Positions 13,101-23,426 of a stretch of 64,000 nt of DNA are shown here, one piece after another. The stretch is from positions 1 to 64,000 of the forward strand of contig JAQMWT010000695.1 in the NCBI GenBank assembly GCA_029834535.1, read 5' to 3'. Position 1 is the stretch's first letter. Every line of letters starts with the position of its first letter. A program made the position numbers and the translations under genes. The DNA comes from Chrysophaeum taylorii (Eukaryota > Sar > Pelagophyceae > Pelagomonadales > Pelagomonadaceae). The notes below the pieces were generated by a model. It had not been told where the DNA came from and made no database searches. It saw nothing but the letters and a program-made list of their open reading frames with translations.

Positions 13101-13339
13101 CACAAGAAAAAATTATTAGAGTCCTTTGGTTTAATCTTGTAATGTTCCCGGTAAGTGCTAAGGTTTTTGCCACGTTGATTGGTTTTTCGATTGAATCGAG
13201 CTGAGTCAACATTTCGGAATCTCGTGGGATGGATCGGTCGAAATCCAGCAGGTTAGCCAATTGTGTGACCAGATAGAATTCGGACCAAATAGATCGTAAT
13301 GACCGAGAAGACTGCTGCGTACATGGAGCAGAGGTCGAG
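10131..13339. other. Gene-poor spacer between the two DUF1295 copies
   Basis: About 3.2 kb with no reading frame that I can tie to a family. The longer frames here (12814-13509 on - and 11145-11561 on +) are low-complexity, lack recognisable motifs and partly overlap the second DUF1295 copy. It holds a (GTCC)n run at about 10931-10956 and several GTCG-rich stretches. Nothing else is supported. Confidence 0.5.
10931..10956. repeat. (GTCC)n microsatellite
   Basis: Six and a half perfect copies of a 4-bp unit in non-coding sequence. Confidence 0.9.
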
Positions 13340-14475
13340 CATTCCCCACTGAGTTGTCGTCGGCGGCTCTCGCAGGCAGCTGCGTATTCTACGCGAGCTG
13401 GCTCTGTGGTCGCCCGCGTCCGTATCTGTTGGAGCTCGAACAGCCTTCGAGGACGGATGGGCGCCACCGTTGGCCTCTCATAGCCGCTGGTCATCGTCTG
13501 GGCTCTCACCTTCCTGTATGGACCGGGAATCAGCGGACCGGGTATGGTCGATCGAGCCGCCGTTGGTCGCGCACGCCTACGTCAGCCAGCCGTCGCACCT
13601 CCGACTCCTGATGGCTTGTCTCGCACGGCGTGGGGAGTGCGTCTCAGCTTTAACTTTACATCATGGGCGGTACACGCACGGTGTTATCGGTGGGCCAAAC
13701 CGCCGGTGGTTCCCAGGCTGGCGCTTCCAGTTGATCAACGCGACGTACGCCGTCGTAAGTGTTTCAACAGGTTTCTGCTACCGATCGCGGCGCGCCAGCG
13801 TTTGTTGTCGATTTGGCCCTCTATCTCGCCCCTCGATTGGGTGCTCGCTTGTGCCTTTGTGGTTCTTTTGGCGAGACCGTCGCGGACATGCAAATGTTTC
13901 AGTTCCAGGGCAGCCAAAGCTCGCGGGGGAGATGAGCGGAAAGATTTATGACCATGGGCTAGGCAATATTCTCACACCCGAACTACTTTTGCGAGGTATC
14001 CAGTGGTGGCTCTTTATGGCTTCACCAAGACCTCAATTGGTCAGTATTGGGGGCCCATATACCTCACCATGCTCTTTCTCTCGCCGGGCGGTTCCGTCGA
14101 TCCGACGGAGGCGATCTCACTGCAGTACCCAGAGTATGCCGAGAGCACAAAAACCCGTCCCGGAAATTTTCTCCCAATCACCTCCGGCACGTCTACATTG
14201 CGCGATCTTTGCCTTCCACATCCCCGTCACCTTGCTTCGAAACCCGGCTCAGCTGCCTGCGCCTGGGTCCCGCGGGCTTCCGCTGCGGATCAATGGATTT
14301 CACGTCCGACGCCGGAGACGTGCTCGTCGTTGATCCCCCGCTTTGGCTCAGTCGTTTGGGGGTGTGCGAGTTGGCAGTCCAGCTCCCCTTCTCAACTTCG
14401 TCGACATGTGGGCGCTCTCTTTTGTGAGGCGTACTCGCCAATCATACCAAAGCTCTTCGTCGCTTACGGCGCCCA
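13340..14475 (+). pseudogene. DUF1295 / steroid 5-alpha-reductase-like gene, decayed copy 2
   Basis: Paralogue of 9053-10130 in the same orientation. The shared blocks are LWSRPRPYLLELE-type near 13400, DRVWSIEPP, LMACLARRGECV/WGVRLSFNF, and LNWSVLGP...LTEAISLQYPEYAE near 14030-14150. GLWQFSRHPNYF is damaged here (near 13950-13990). Frames switch repeatedly. The right end runs into the broken end of retrotransposon copy B at about 14478. The similarity to copy 1 (its equivalent is near 10150) continues up to that junction, so the retroelement end was joined inside or after this duplicated segment. Confidence 0.68.
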
Positions 14476-14477
14476 CG

Positions 14478-15531
14478 TCGCAACAAAGCAGGTGCAACCA
14501 TCGGGTGCGAATCAGCAGAAATGCGGTAAAGAACATCTTTAACGACTTCGAATCGTTCGTTCGCTCGGGAACGTCGCGGCGTCTGACCTTGGGCCATTCG
14601 GTAGCGAATATCCTCGCAAGTAGCATCAGATTCTTGCTCACGTGCGATCTCAGCGAGCGTCATATTATCGGGTATCTTATCGATATAATCTTTGTAAGCG
14701 GCTGCGTCCTTGAAGATCTGTGGCTCATCACGCGCACGGTTCTTCCGACGTTGTCTCGTAGCGTGAGACGTAGCCAATTTCATCGGATCCTTTTCGTCTT
14801 CGTCTCCGTCTTCCGGCAGTTCGGTCGTAATAAACGACATTATGAAGTGGCAGCCAGAGACGGGAACCTCGGTCATCAACAGGTCGGGGAAGCTCTTGGA
14901 ACACTAAATACGCGTGGTTCAAAGGTTCTCCAAACTCGTCAGTCTCGATGACATGATCAATCGGGTTGCGGGAGAGACAGTCAGGGATACTCATTCCCGG
15001 TGACTTTCCCGGCTTGTAACCAAGTTCAGGGTCAAATTGGCGAGGCGCATCGCCCAACGAGCAAGCTGCCCAGACGAGTGCGTCGCCTTACGTAAAAACG
15101 TCAAATTTCGGTGATCGGTCTCCAAAACAGTCCGGTGCCCTTCGATGTAGGCTCGAAAGTGCTCTAGAGAAAGTATAACTGCCAGCAGCTCTAGCCGACG
15201 GGGCTCATAATTCCGCATCTCCTTCGGCACAGCTCGGCTCCAGTATTCAATTACTCGTTCTTCTCGAGTCACTCTTCCGGCATCGTCCTTGACTTCGACA
15301 ATCTGGAAGAGATATGCTCCAAGTCCATCCTTGGAAGCATCGGATCGGATCTGAAAAGGCAGATCATAATCGGCGTGGTAGACTCCACGGGAATCAACCA
15401 AAGCTTCAATAATCGTATCCCAAGCTTTCTGACACTCGGGCGTCCACTCGAACTTTACACCTTCGAGGCATAATCGTCTCAACGGTTCCACAATCTTCGA
15501 GTAGCCCTTCACATATCGCCGGCATAATTAC
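14478..15531 (-). pseudogene. RNase H and start of integrase, copy B
   Basis: Three frames (14991-15512, 14728-15057, 14442-14879) joined by frameshifts cover RNase H (RSDASKDGLGAYLFQ, TDHRNLTFLRK) and the spacer that precedes the integrase zinc domain. The integrase itself is cut before its HHCC residues. It cannot integrate by itself. Confidence 0.85.
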
Positions 15532-16554
15532 TCATGCCGATGAAAGAGCGTATCTGGGTCTTCGGGAAGTATTTGGTAAAGTACCTGGAATCGGCATCTT
15601 CTGCAGTGCTTCCAGCGTCTTTGGATTCGGCTTCAAGCCTTCTGGGGTGGAAATGTGTCCCAGAAATTCTATATCATCTTTGAGAAGGTGGAACTTCGCG
15701 GTTCGACCGCTGTGCCCTCTCTGTGCCAAATGACACATCACTTCGATCAAAACTTGTAAATGTCGATGAAGATCGTCGGATCCCATCATAATATCGTCAA
15801 CAAACGCAACCAAGTCTTGATACATCCATTTCGAAAGGTCGCTCGCCATTTGCTTGCAGAAAAGAGCTCCGGCCGTCTTCACACCTAGAGGTAATCGCAA
15901 GAAACTGTGAGCGCCAAGTGGGCTAACCATCGTGACAGCGTCCTGCGCTGCCGGATCCAGACGAAGGTTGTGGTATCCCCATCTAATATCAATGCATGTC
16001 CGCCATCGTCTCATCGCGAGAAAGGCTAAAGCATCATCTTGTCGAATGTTTGGCCAACTGTCATTGACCAATTGATCGTTGAGCTGACGTAAGTCAACTG
16101 CAGCACGGAACGCGTTTGACGTTCCAATCTCAGCTCCTTTCTTCGGAAGCATCAACACAGGAAAGCCCCAAGGTGAGTTGGCCGGACGAATGACTCCATC
16201 CCGGCACCACTCGCTGATCTGCTTGCGGAGACAATCGAGCTTCGCAGGCGTCAATCGGTAGGGCGTCATCTTAATCGGTCGCGGATTCGCGTCTTTGAAT
16301 CGTAGAGACACAGGAGGCGAGTCCACAGGTCTCATAATCGGGTCGAAAAAGGCCCAAGAATATTGCACACAGTGACGGAGCATCAGTTTCGCCTCGTCAT
16401 CTAAGTGCGGATTGTCAGGAATTCCCAGCTCCTGCACAACCTTGTCAACTTCTTCCTTCGTAGGAATTTTAACTTTCATTGCTTCGTTGTCCTTGACATG
16501 CTCAGGAGTCTGCGGCAGTGGTGCACCCCGGCATCGCGCGGCGCATCTTTCCAT
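15532..16554 (-). pseudogene. Reverse transcriptase domain, copy B
   Basis: An open frame of 340 codons holds the whole RT palm: YRLTPAKLDCLRKQI, SPWGFPVLMLPKKG, AAVDLRQLND, LRLPLGVKTAGALF and the catalytic FVDDIMMGSDD. In copy A the same region carries a one-base loss at LPLGVKTAGAL, which copy B lacks. The frame breaks at 15532 before RNase H. The upstream linker (16502-16969) is proline- and lysine-rich and sits in another frame. Confidence 0.85.
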
Positions 16555-17040
16555 GGCACATCGAACTTTTCTCGTATTTTAGTTTCACTTCCGGGTGGCT
16601 TTTGTTGATCCTCTCGCCTTTGACACGAACACTCGGCTCGCTCTTAATCTTCGGTTCCCGATCTCGCTCAGGATCTGGCGGAACGTCTAAATTTGGTTGT
16701 CGGGGGGGCCCAGCAGAAGAAGCATGAGACGTCCCCGGCTCATCTGTTGCAGGCGGAATCAACGGTACCTCTGGAGGTTTCCATTTGGTGCGATCTTGAA
16801 GATCATCAGTTGACACCCATCTTATGACACGTGTGCGCGTGTTTAACAGCGGAACTTGTACGTGACGAAGGGTGGTTTCATCAATTTGTAAATAATAATC
16901 ACCGGCGTAGGTTGTCTTGCACAACTTCGCAACGGTGCAGCGATTATCGACGAGTTGGTTGTCAGTCAAGCGGTCGTCGCAGGCGAATGAGTGACTCGTC
17001 TACGTGATTCGAGGTCCTGTGGTCCGGTCATGCAGAGGAA

Positions 17041-17983
17041 TTAATAATAATCAAACGGTCGGTCTGCAGGACTCAACGCTGACGGCAAAGCTTCGCCGCT
17101 CAGGTGAAATTCCTTGGTCACAGAGTTGTGCAGATCGAGCATTAATAAGGCCATCGTGTCAGGTGGCACGACGGACGCCAAGTGTTTCAACGAGGTCGTC
17201 CTGGAGAAGCCGGCCCAATCAAAATCAGGGGGCATCGTCAGCAACTCCGAAGTCATTTCCAGATTCAGAGATCTGTAATCGGAACGGTGCGGCCCTACGC
17301 GAAGCGGGACACGCGTAACAGTATAAGCTGCGTCTGTCGCGGCTCGTGATGATCCTAAATTGTTCATCTGAAGTAAATGTCGTTCGTCGGCGTAGCCAAG
17401 TGCGGCGGCGAACTTGTGCTGCATATTCTTGCAAGTCTTGGGAACTGCGCGCAAATGGAGCGGATGGCTGGAAACCAACAATCGCACGCGACAGCTCATC
17501 AAACTAGGAGTTATGTCGCAAAAATTGATGACGTACACGTAAGGGTGCAAACGTGCAACGTAAGAAATAATCGAAGCCTCCTGCTCTATCAACCACATGA
17601 AGAAACCAGCCATCTTGCATAATTTCATCGTCCAGTGGGTAGCGGTGACTCCCTTCCCAACATCTCTGGAAGTCAAGTTGCACAGAGCGGAGTGTACGCA
17701 GGGTGGTGACGCGACACACATCGACGACGACCATTCCGTGTAGGGTAAATAAGATTCGATCAACCGTAAGGTTGTAACATAGCGACCACACAATGTGTGC
17801 TGCACCACAGGAATATTCGGAAAGTTCTTGTGGTGGATCTGGTTGGCGGTGTCCGACGCATCGAGTGCTAGCACGACTCGAAACGACGTCCCACACGTTT
17901 CGTTGGCTCGTTGGAGACCTAAAGTACTGCCTCCGGCTCCACTGAACAGCATCACCACCTTGCGATAAGTGATTGGAAGCCAT
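17041..17983 (-). CDS. Retrotransposon-encoded C5 cytosine DNA methyltransferase domain
   Basis: Open frame of about 305 codons (17041-17958) with a DNMT catalytic domain. Motif I is VMLFSGAGGSTLGLQ (SAM binding) and motif II ALDASDTANQIHHKNF. Motif IV is CVASPPCVHSAL, with the Pro-Cys catalytic pair. A motif VI-like segment, FFMWLIEQE, has Gln where most enzymes have the Asn-Val of ENV. Motif VIII is SCRVRLLVSSHP (QxRxR-like, first Q replaced). After these comes about 150 residues of less conserved sequence where the target-recognition part would be. It lies between protease and RT. The join to the upstream frame is out of phase here but in phase in copy A. The family methylates cytosine in DNA; that the element uses it to mark its own or host DNA is inference. 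Confidence 0.82.
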
Positions 17984-20324
17984 TGAACCTTTTCATATCG
18001 GCGGCGGATCTCCGCTTCGGTGATCTCGCGGCATTTCTTTTCATCTTTTCTGACCTTCGAGCGAAATCGTCACTGCCTTCAGGTCGTTTGAGGGTGGACT
18101 TGTCCGTCATAGCGGTCATAGCGTCCTTCTGCACCGTGCTCAGCAGCATCGGCGGGGGAGATTCGTCGCATCGCGTCAAGTGACTAGCGACAGAAACGGT
18201 GAAAGAAAGGTTCCCCTTGTCGTATCCTTCTTCACATTCTTTCGTAAGTTCGTTGATCGTAGAGACGTTCAACTCATCTTCGTACCTAACGATATCGCCA
18301 ATCGCAAGGACTTCGCCTTGAGTGACGATCGTCGGCACTTCTTCCGTGGCAGTAACTGCCACCCGAGCAGCGGACCGGTCGCGCTCTTCGCAAGAAGAAC
18401 ACATTCCTTCGACAACTCCCAACTGCTCGTTCTCAGCAAACGTAGCGACGAAAACCTGTCCTTTTTCCATAGGCTTCGACAAAATAACCGGTAGATTGTA
18501 CGTTCGACCGGGCTCGATTTGAAGCGTGCGCGCGGCATAAGCGATTACTTCTCGCGCGTCTTCTCCCGGAGCTGGGGAGAATTTGGTCGTAGCATGTCCC
18601 CGTGTAGCCATGGCTACCTTACGTTCCGGCGGCGGGCTTCGGAGATCTTTAATCGTGCTCAAACGAGCATAAACTCGAGTCTTGACCAGGTCGAGACTCT
18701 GCCGAAAGGCATCGTGTTGATGATTGTAAATCGGCACGGTTATCGGATTTCGATCGTAAATAGACCGAAAGGTCACGATTGGTGCATCGACTCGTTCATC
18801 CTTAACTTTAATCTTCTTGCGCCCGTAGACGACTTGGGTTCGACAAAAACAGATCCGATCATGGGGAAAATCCACGATGGCTCCTAAAATTCGTATATCG
18901 CGCCCTCCCAACAGGAACAAGTAATTCGTATCGGCTACAATAGCGACAATGGGGGCAGCGAAGTCGTCGGCGAAAGCGACCCGAAGGGCGATCCAACGAT
19001 TGATCGTCGTCGTATTCAATCCTGATCCGTACAGCTTGCGCTTAATCGGAAGTTCGCCTTCATCGAAAATCAACTGATCTTTGGTCAACTTTTTGACCAT
19101 TTCTCGGCAAATATAAGAAACATCTGCCATTCCATCGACACCGATGGTCGTCGAGAATTTCGGTCCGTCACGATTCCTGTAGATGTGACAGGCTATAAAC
19201 GTTAGAGAACCCGTATCTAAACAACTGAGGGTAATCAAATCATCTTCGATCGTCTTGCCGTCTCGCGGCGTCAACGAAGTGTGAGCACATCGGGCTCTGA
19301 TTCGCTCATCTCCGGGGTTGGGCATCGATACCGCGGCTTGAGCTTTCGTATTATCTGTTGTTGGCGTCCTCGCCATAACGCTCGCGGCAGCCTCTTTATC
19401 TGGCGGCTTCCGCTCTTCCTCCAAGACAATCTCAGAGGGAATCAGTGTTGGTAAGGGATCCTGGTCTTCGTGGTTCACGGAAGCAAAGGACCCCTCCCAT
19501 AAATCATTCATTTCGTCTTTCCAGAATGCATCTGTAAATACATTCGTCGCCTGCTGATCCTCATCAGCATCGGCGATCGGTTCCGTGTCAGCTGCGGCTT
19601 TGAGTCTGCAGCTGCGCGGTTGTTCTGGTGTCTTCTTTAGCAAGAAATTCCGAGCTTTCGTCCACCAATCCCGCAGGTTCCACGTCTGCTCGTCTTCGTC
19701 ACACTTGAGAACGCTGCTAATCTTCTTCATAAATCTATCCTTTTCTTCCGGCGGCGTATCCGTGTCTCGATCCGTAGTAATCGAAACCGTTTCGGGGGGG
19801 TCCGCAGGAAAAGATGGCGTCGTCCCCGACGTCAACTCTGTCGTAAAATCGTCGTCTGCAATACTCGCGCTTGTCATCGTCTCGTCAGTCGAATGCACGC
19901 ACGAGCTAGCACTGCAGAAAGTCATGTCTGGCTCACAGCCAGTTCGGTCGCCAGCGGTCGTCTCTGGAGGGTCCAAAGATAAGCCGATGGCATCGAGGGC
20001 TTCCTCATCAAAAATCAACGGTGGGTCGTCCATGTACGACTCGTCAAATAACGTTATCGCGGACACTGGTTCACAAAGTGTAGCTTCTTCATCTTCCGAA
20101 TCTGAATCGCCTTCCCAGTATCGTGGAGCTTCAAGTTCCTCGCTCGAATCTTCGAGCTCATCGCTCGACATCTGCTCATAAAACTGTGCCAAAGACCGAC
20201 GATTGGTCAGCACGTCGTTGGGTGGCTCGTCCATAAGTGGGCGAGCAAGATCTTCGAATGCGGCCGCGGCAAGGGCGTCGGCTGCGTCGTCGGTGCGGGT
20301 GTCCTTGTTCGGGTACACCGTCAC
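17952..20324 (-). CDS. gag-like plus protease open frame, copy B
   Basis: Uninterrupted frame of 790 codons. The first codon is GTG, and the first ATG is at 20234. N-terminal third: acidic (runs of D, E, S), rich in threonine, no zinc knuckle. Middle: protease-like domain near residues 370-490 with IGVDGMADVSYI and, about 90 residues later, FLLGGRDIRILGAIVDF, which fits the hydrophobic-hydrophobic-G-R-D segment of retropepsins. The active-site triplet is D-G-M, not D-T/S-G, so protease activity is doubtful. C-terminal part: basic. It ends just as the methyltransferase frame begins, with about 30 nt of overlap in another phase. Confidence 0.65.
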   Translation of the reverse strand: MTVYPNKDTRTDDAADALAAAAFEDLARPLMDEPPNDVLTNRRSLAQFYEQMSSDELEDSSEELEAPRYWEGDSDSEDEEATLCEPVSAITLFDESYMDDPPLIFDEEALDAIGLSLDPPETTAGDRTGCEPDMTFCSASSCVHSTDETMTSASIADDDFTTELTSGTTPSFPADPPETVSITTDRDTDTPPEEKDRFMKKISSVLKCDEDEQTWNLRDWWTKARNFLLKKTPEQPRSCRLKAAADTEPIADADEDQQATNVFTDAFWKDEMNDLWEGSFASVNHEDQDPLPTLIPSEIVLEEERKPPDKEAAASVMARTPTTDNTKAQAAVSMPNPGDERIRARCAHTSLTPRDGKTIEDDLITLSCLDTGSLTFIACHIYRNRDGPKFSTTIGVDGMADVSYICREMVKKLTKDQLIFDEGELPIKRKLYGSGLNTTTINRWIALRVAFADDFAAPIVAIVADTNYLFLLGGRDIRILGAIVDFPHDRICFCRTQVVYGRKKIKVKDERVDAPIVTFRSIYDRNPITVPIYNHQHDAFRQSLDLVKTRVYARLSTIKDLRSPPPERKVAMATRGHATTKFSPAPGEDAREVIAYAARTLQIEPGRTYNLPVILSKPMEKGQVFVATFAENEQLGVVEGMCSSCEERDRSAARVAVTATEEVPTIVTQGEVLAIGDIVRYEDELNVSTINELTKECEEGYDKGNLSFTVSVASHLTRCDESPPPMLLSTVQKDAMTAMTDKSTLKRPEGSDDFARRSEKMKRNAARSPKRRSAADMKRFNGFQSLIARW

Positions 20325-20391
20325 TCCTAATGGTAACTGTTGACCGCAAGGGGTCGTAAATGCGAACGTTGCAGACGACTGTCCCGAGTCT

Positions 20392-20406
20392 TCTCGGTAA
20401 CGACCA
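20392..20406 (-). other. Possible primer binding site of copy B
   Basis: Two bases inside the LTR end, the - strand reads TGGTCGTTACCGAGA. A PBS normally starts with TGG and pairs with the 3' end of a tRNA. The matching tRNA was not identified. Confidence 0.3.
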
Positions 20407-20408
20407 CC

Positions 20409-20745
20409 TGTGGCGTAAGGAGAATTTTAGGGGCTACCTGGCGTGCCTTCGAATCCTGGCTCGCCGATCGCGTCCGTGCCCTTGGTGGGATCACTGGACG
20501 AGGATGGCCGATCTCCCGCCACGCGACCACAAACAACTTCCGTGCCTGGTCCTCTCAACTTGAGGATCGGCTGTTGCTTTATGATCAAGGATAATCGAAA
20601 ATCAGAAATCAGGGTGACACATGTCACGGAAAAGGAAGATGATGTCATAGAAAACTCTGACATCATCGGAACGGAGTAGGGTGCCCCTGATAAGGGGGGG
20701 CCCTAGAAGAGGGGTAAGCCTTAGGAGGCGGGAGTTGCCGCCACA
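20409..20745 (-). repeat. 5' LTR of copy B
   Basis: 337 bp, TGTGGCGG...CGCCACA on the - strand; counterpart of 7356-7677. It differs from that LTR by small indels, including a G/C-rich insertion near 20690-20705. Confidence 0.88.
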
Positions 20746-20815
20746 GGTGTGTGTGGAGAGCATGAAGGATGTGGGTGGGTTTGTGGGGTATGAGGGATCG
20801 ATCGACTCCTTGGAG
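20746..20815. repeat. Dispersed repeat fragment beside copy B
   Basis: GTGTGTGTGGAGAGCATGAAGG... matches the block at 7895-7950 and, inverted, 34080-34230. Confidence 0.65.
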
Positions 20816-20829
20816 GGGTAATATAAATA

Positions 20830-21315
20830 ACTAACTAACTAACAAACTTCAGACCTCTCCCGAGCATGGGAGCCAGGCCGGACAGGCAGGAGAAGATCCG
20901 GAATCACAGAGGAAAATCACGCAGTTGGGGCAGAGGCGAAGGACGAGGACTCGTTGATGACGGACCGCCACTGCGCGCGGTCTTTTGCGAAGTCGTGCAA
21001 GAGCGTCGCAGGCCGCAAACGTGTTGATCCACGAACAATCGACCTGTCCGTCGCGTTCTGCCCAACCGAGCGAACCCCATCCCAGCGCGGACTTTCCGGG
21101 TGCTAACCGGCCAGCCCGATTATTATAATACTATATATATATATAGTATATATAACCCTAACCTTGCGATCGCTACCCGTTGGTTGCGATGGAGGACGGC
21201 GCCTAACACGCTTGCTCCCTGCGGCGGCCCCGGCCGTCCCGGAGTGAGACGGTGCCTGCTCGCCTCCCGGGCTGGCCGGTTAGCACCCGAAAAGTCCGCG
21301 CTGGGATGGGGTTCG
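20830..21315. repeat. Foldback repeat with an AT core
   Basis: The left arm (20845-21117) matches 56885-57165 in direct orientation. After a (TA)n core with an imperfect palindrome at 21120-21155 comes an inverted copy of the other end of the same repeat (21160-21312). The arms at about 21070-21117 and 21270-21315 are near-perfect reverse complements. Telomere-like CCCTAA motifs (AACCCTAACC at about 21150, TTAGGGTAACCCTAAC at about 21320) flank the inverted part. No protein was identified. Confidence 0.7.
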
Positions 21316-21389
21316 ATATATTAGGGTAACCCTAACTACTAATCGACAGATGTTTGTCTGTTTGTTTGTTTGTTTGTCTGTTTGTCTGT

Positions 21390-22040
21390 CCCTCGATTCA
21401 GGGTAAGGATCATGTAGGCGCGAGAGTAAGGATCAGGTAGGCGCGCGAGCCACAGACAGTGATCCTCCAAGCCGTCTACGGCGACCTCGCAGACTATTTC
21501 CACGACCCGCGGCGGCTCTTTCAGCGCGCCATTCTCACGCCCCGTGGAAACGATGTTGTCGATGCTGACAACGCGCGCATGAATGACCGCGGCCTTTTTT
21601 TCCCTAGACGAGGCGTCGGAGTTCTTTTCGGCCGACTAGGTTGGGTCGGAAGACGACGCCTCGCTCTTAACAGTCGAGTTTTCAACTCCCTGACAACCAA
21701 CGGCATGCTGACTTTGATCGCGAGCTTAAAGTCTTCGCAACCTCGACCCGTCGCACGGCCACTGCAACGGTACCAGATACATGATCGATCGTGTGGTGTC
21801 ACCGAGGCTCCTCCAACCTGTATCCCGTAAGGCCCGCCGACGCCAAACGATCACCAAGAGCCAGGGCCAGACGCCCCGCGAGGTCGGCGTCCTCTTGGCG
21901 AAGCCCGTCTTCTGCCACGTCCAGCTCTACGTGGCTCTCTGTCGATCGGCAACCCCGAGGATATCCTCTTCTAAGTCGACGACTCCACCCTACCCCACGC
22001 GTGCTGCGCAATACCGATAAGCCCCCTCCCGGCGTCTACA
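21390..22040 (+). mobile_element. Helitron helicase C-terminal fragment, copy 2
   Basis: Same unit as at 8007, with blocks VYGDLADYFHDPRRLFQRAIL, SLTTNGM, NLDPSHGHCNGTR-like and EVGVLLAKPVFCHVQLYVALCR in shifting frames. These match the last part of Pif1-type Helitron helicases (ERAIL, LTTNGMP, VYLPRPVFSHGQLYVALSR). Not translatable as one protein. Confidence 0.75.
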
Positions 22041-22395
22041 CGCGCACTGTAGGTGAACTTACTGGGTCCAGGTGAACTTACTGGGGTTTGAGATTGGGAC
22101 TAGGTGAACTTAGTGACCAGGTGAACTTACTGGGACCAAGTGAACTTACTGGGGTTTTTAGAGTGAACGCAAAGGCTAGCGGCGTGTACGGATCAAAGCT
22201 GCTTAGATTGGCGGAGGTGAGAGCGACGAGCTCGAAGGAGAGTGGGGTGAGTGGATGTGAGCACGAGTGGGCTTACGTCGAACTTACTGGGGTTAGAGAT
22301 TGGGACTAGGTGAACTTACTGGGACCAGGTGAACTTACTGGGGTTAGAGATTGGGACCAGGTGAACTTACTGGCGAACTTACTGGCCTGCACTTG
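22041..22395 (+). repeat. GTGAACTTACTGG minisatellite, copy 2
   Basis: Longest of the three arrays, with several near-exact GGTGAACTTACTGGGACCA units. It ends at the same ACTGGCCTGCACTTGT sequence as the others. Confidence 0.82.
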
Positions 22396-22442
22396 TCCTA
22401 ACTACTAATCGACAGATGTTTGTCTGTTTGTTTGTCTGTCTG

Positions 22443-23085
22443 TCCCTCGATTTAGGGTAAGGATCAGGTAGGCGCGAGAGTAAGGATCAGGTAGGCGCGA
22501 GAGCCAGACAGTGATCCTCCAAGCCGTCTACGGCGACCTCGCAGACTATTTCCACGACCCGCGGCGGCTCTTTCAGCGCGCCATTCTCACGCCCCGTCGA
22601 AACGATGTTGTCGATGCTGACAACGCCGCGCGCATGACCGCTCCCTATTTTTCCCGGAGACGAGGCGTCGGAGTTCTTTTCGGCCGACTAGGTTGGGTCG
22701 GAAGACGACGCCTCGCTCTTAACAGTCGAGTTTTCAACTCCCTGACAACCAACGGCATGCTGACTTTGATCGCGAGCTTAATGTCTTCGCAACCTCGACC
22801 CGTCGCACGGCCACTGCAACGGTACCAGATACATGATCGATCGTGTCGTTGTCACCGAGGCTCCTCCAACCTGTATCCCTGAAGGCCCGCCTACGCCAAA
22901 CGATCAACAAGAGCCAGGGCCAGACGCCCCGCGAGGTCGGCGTCCTCTTTCCCAAGCCCGTCTTCTGCCACGTCCAGCTCTACGTGGCTCTCTGTCGATC
23001 GGCATCCCCGAGGAGATATACTCATCTGGGTCGACGACTCCACCCTACCCCACACGTGCTGCGCAATACCGATAAGCCCCCTCCC
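22443..23085 (+). mobile_element. Helitron helicase C-terminal fragment, copy 3
   Basis: Tandem to copy 2 with a period of 1066 bp (same sequence at 21331 and 22397). It carries the same helicase blocks with small indels. The tandem arrangement suggests repeated end-to-end insertion or unequal exchange. Confidence 0.75.
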
Positions 23086-23426
23086 GACGTCTACACGCGC
23101 ACTCTAGGTGAACTTACTGGGACCACGTGAACTTACTGGGGTTCGAGATTGGGACTAGGTGAACTGAGTGACCAGGTGAAACTGGGACCAGGTGAACATA
23201 CTGGGGTTTTTAGAGTAAAGGGTTTTTAGAGTAAACTCAAAGGTTGGCGGCGCGTGCGGATCAAAGCAGCTTGGATTGGCGGAGACGAGAGCGACGAGCT
23301 CAAAGGAGTTGGTGTGAGCTAGGTGAACTTACTGACCAGGTGAACTTATACGAAACTTACTGGGACCAGACCTGAACTTACTGGGGTTAGAGATTGGGAC
23401 TAGGTGAACTTACTGGCCTGCACTTG
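23086..23426 (+). repeat. GTGAACTTACTGG minisatellite, copy 3
   Basis: As copies 1 and 2. It ends 50 bp before the phytoene desaturase start codon, so the transposon tail forms that gene's upstream region. Confidence 0.82.

Larger units (their letters stand above)
14478..20745 (-). mobile_element. Methyltransferase-bearing LTR retrotransposon, copy B, truncated
   Basis: Inverted relative to copy A and close to it in sequence. It has the complete 5' LTR (20409-20745), the long gag/protease frame, an intact methyltransferase frame, RT and RNase H. It stops in the integrase zinc domain at about 14478, where similarity to copy A (near 5800) ends. There is no 3' LTR. Because its 5' half is better preserved than that of copy A, it is the best template for describing this element. 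Confidence 0.9.

Noticed and set aside
12814-13509. 231-codon - frame
   Set aside because: Low-complexity ends, no motifs, and it overlaps the second DUF1295 copy on the other strand.
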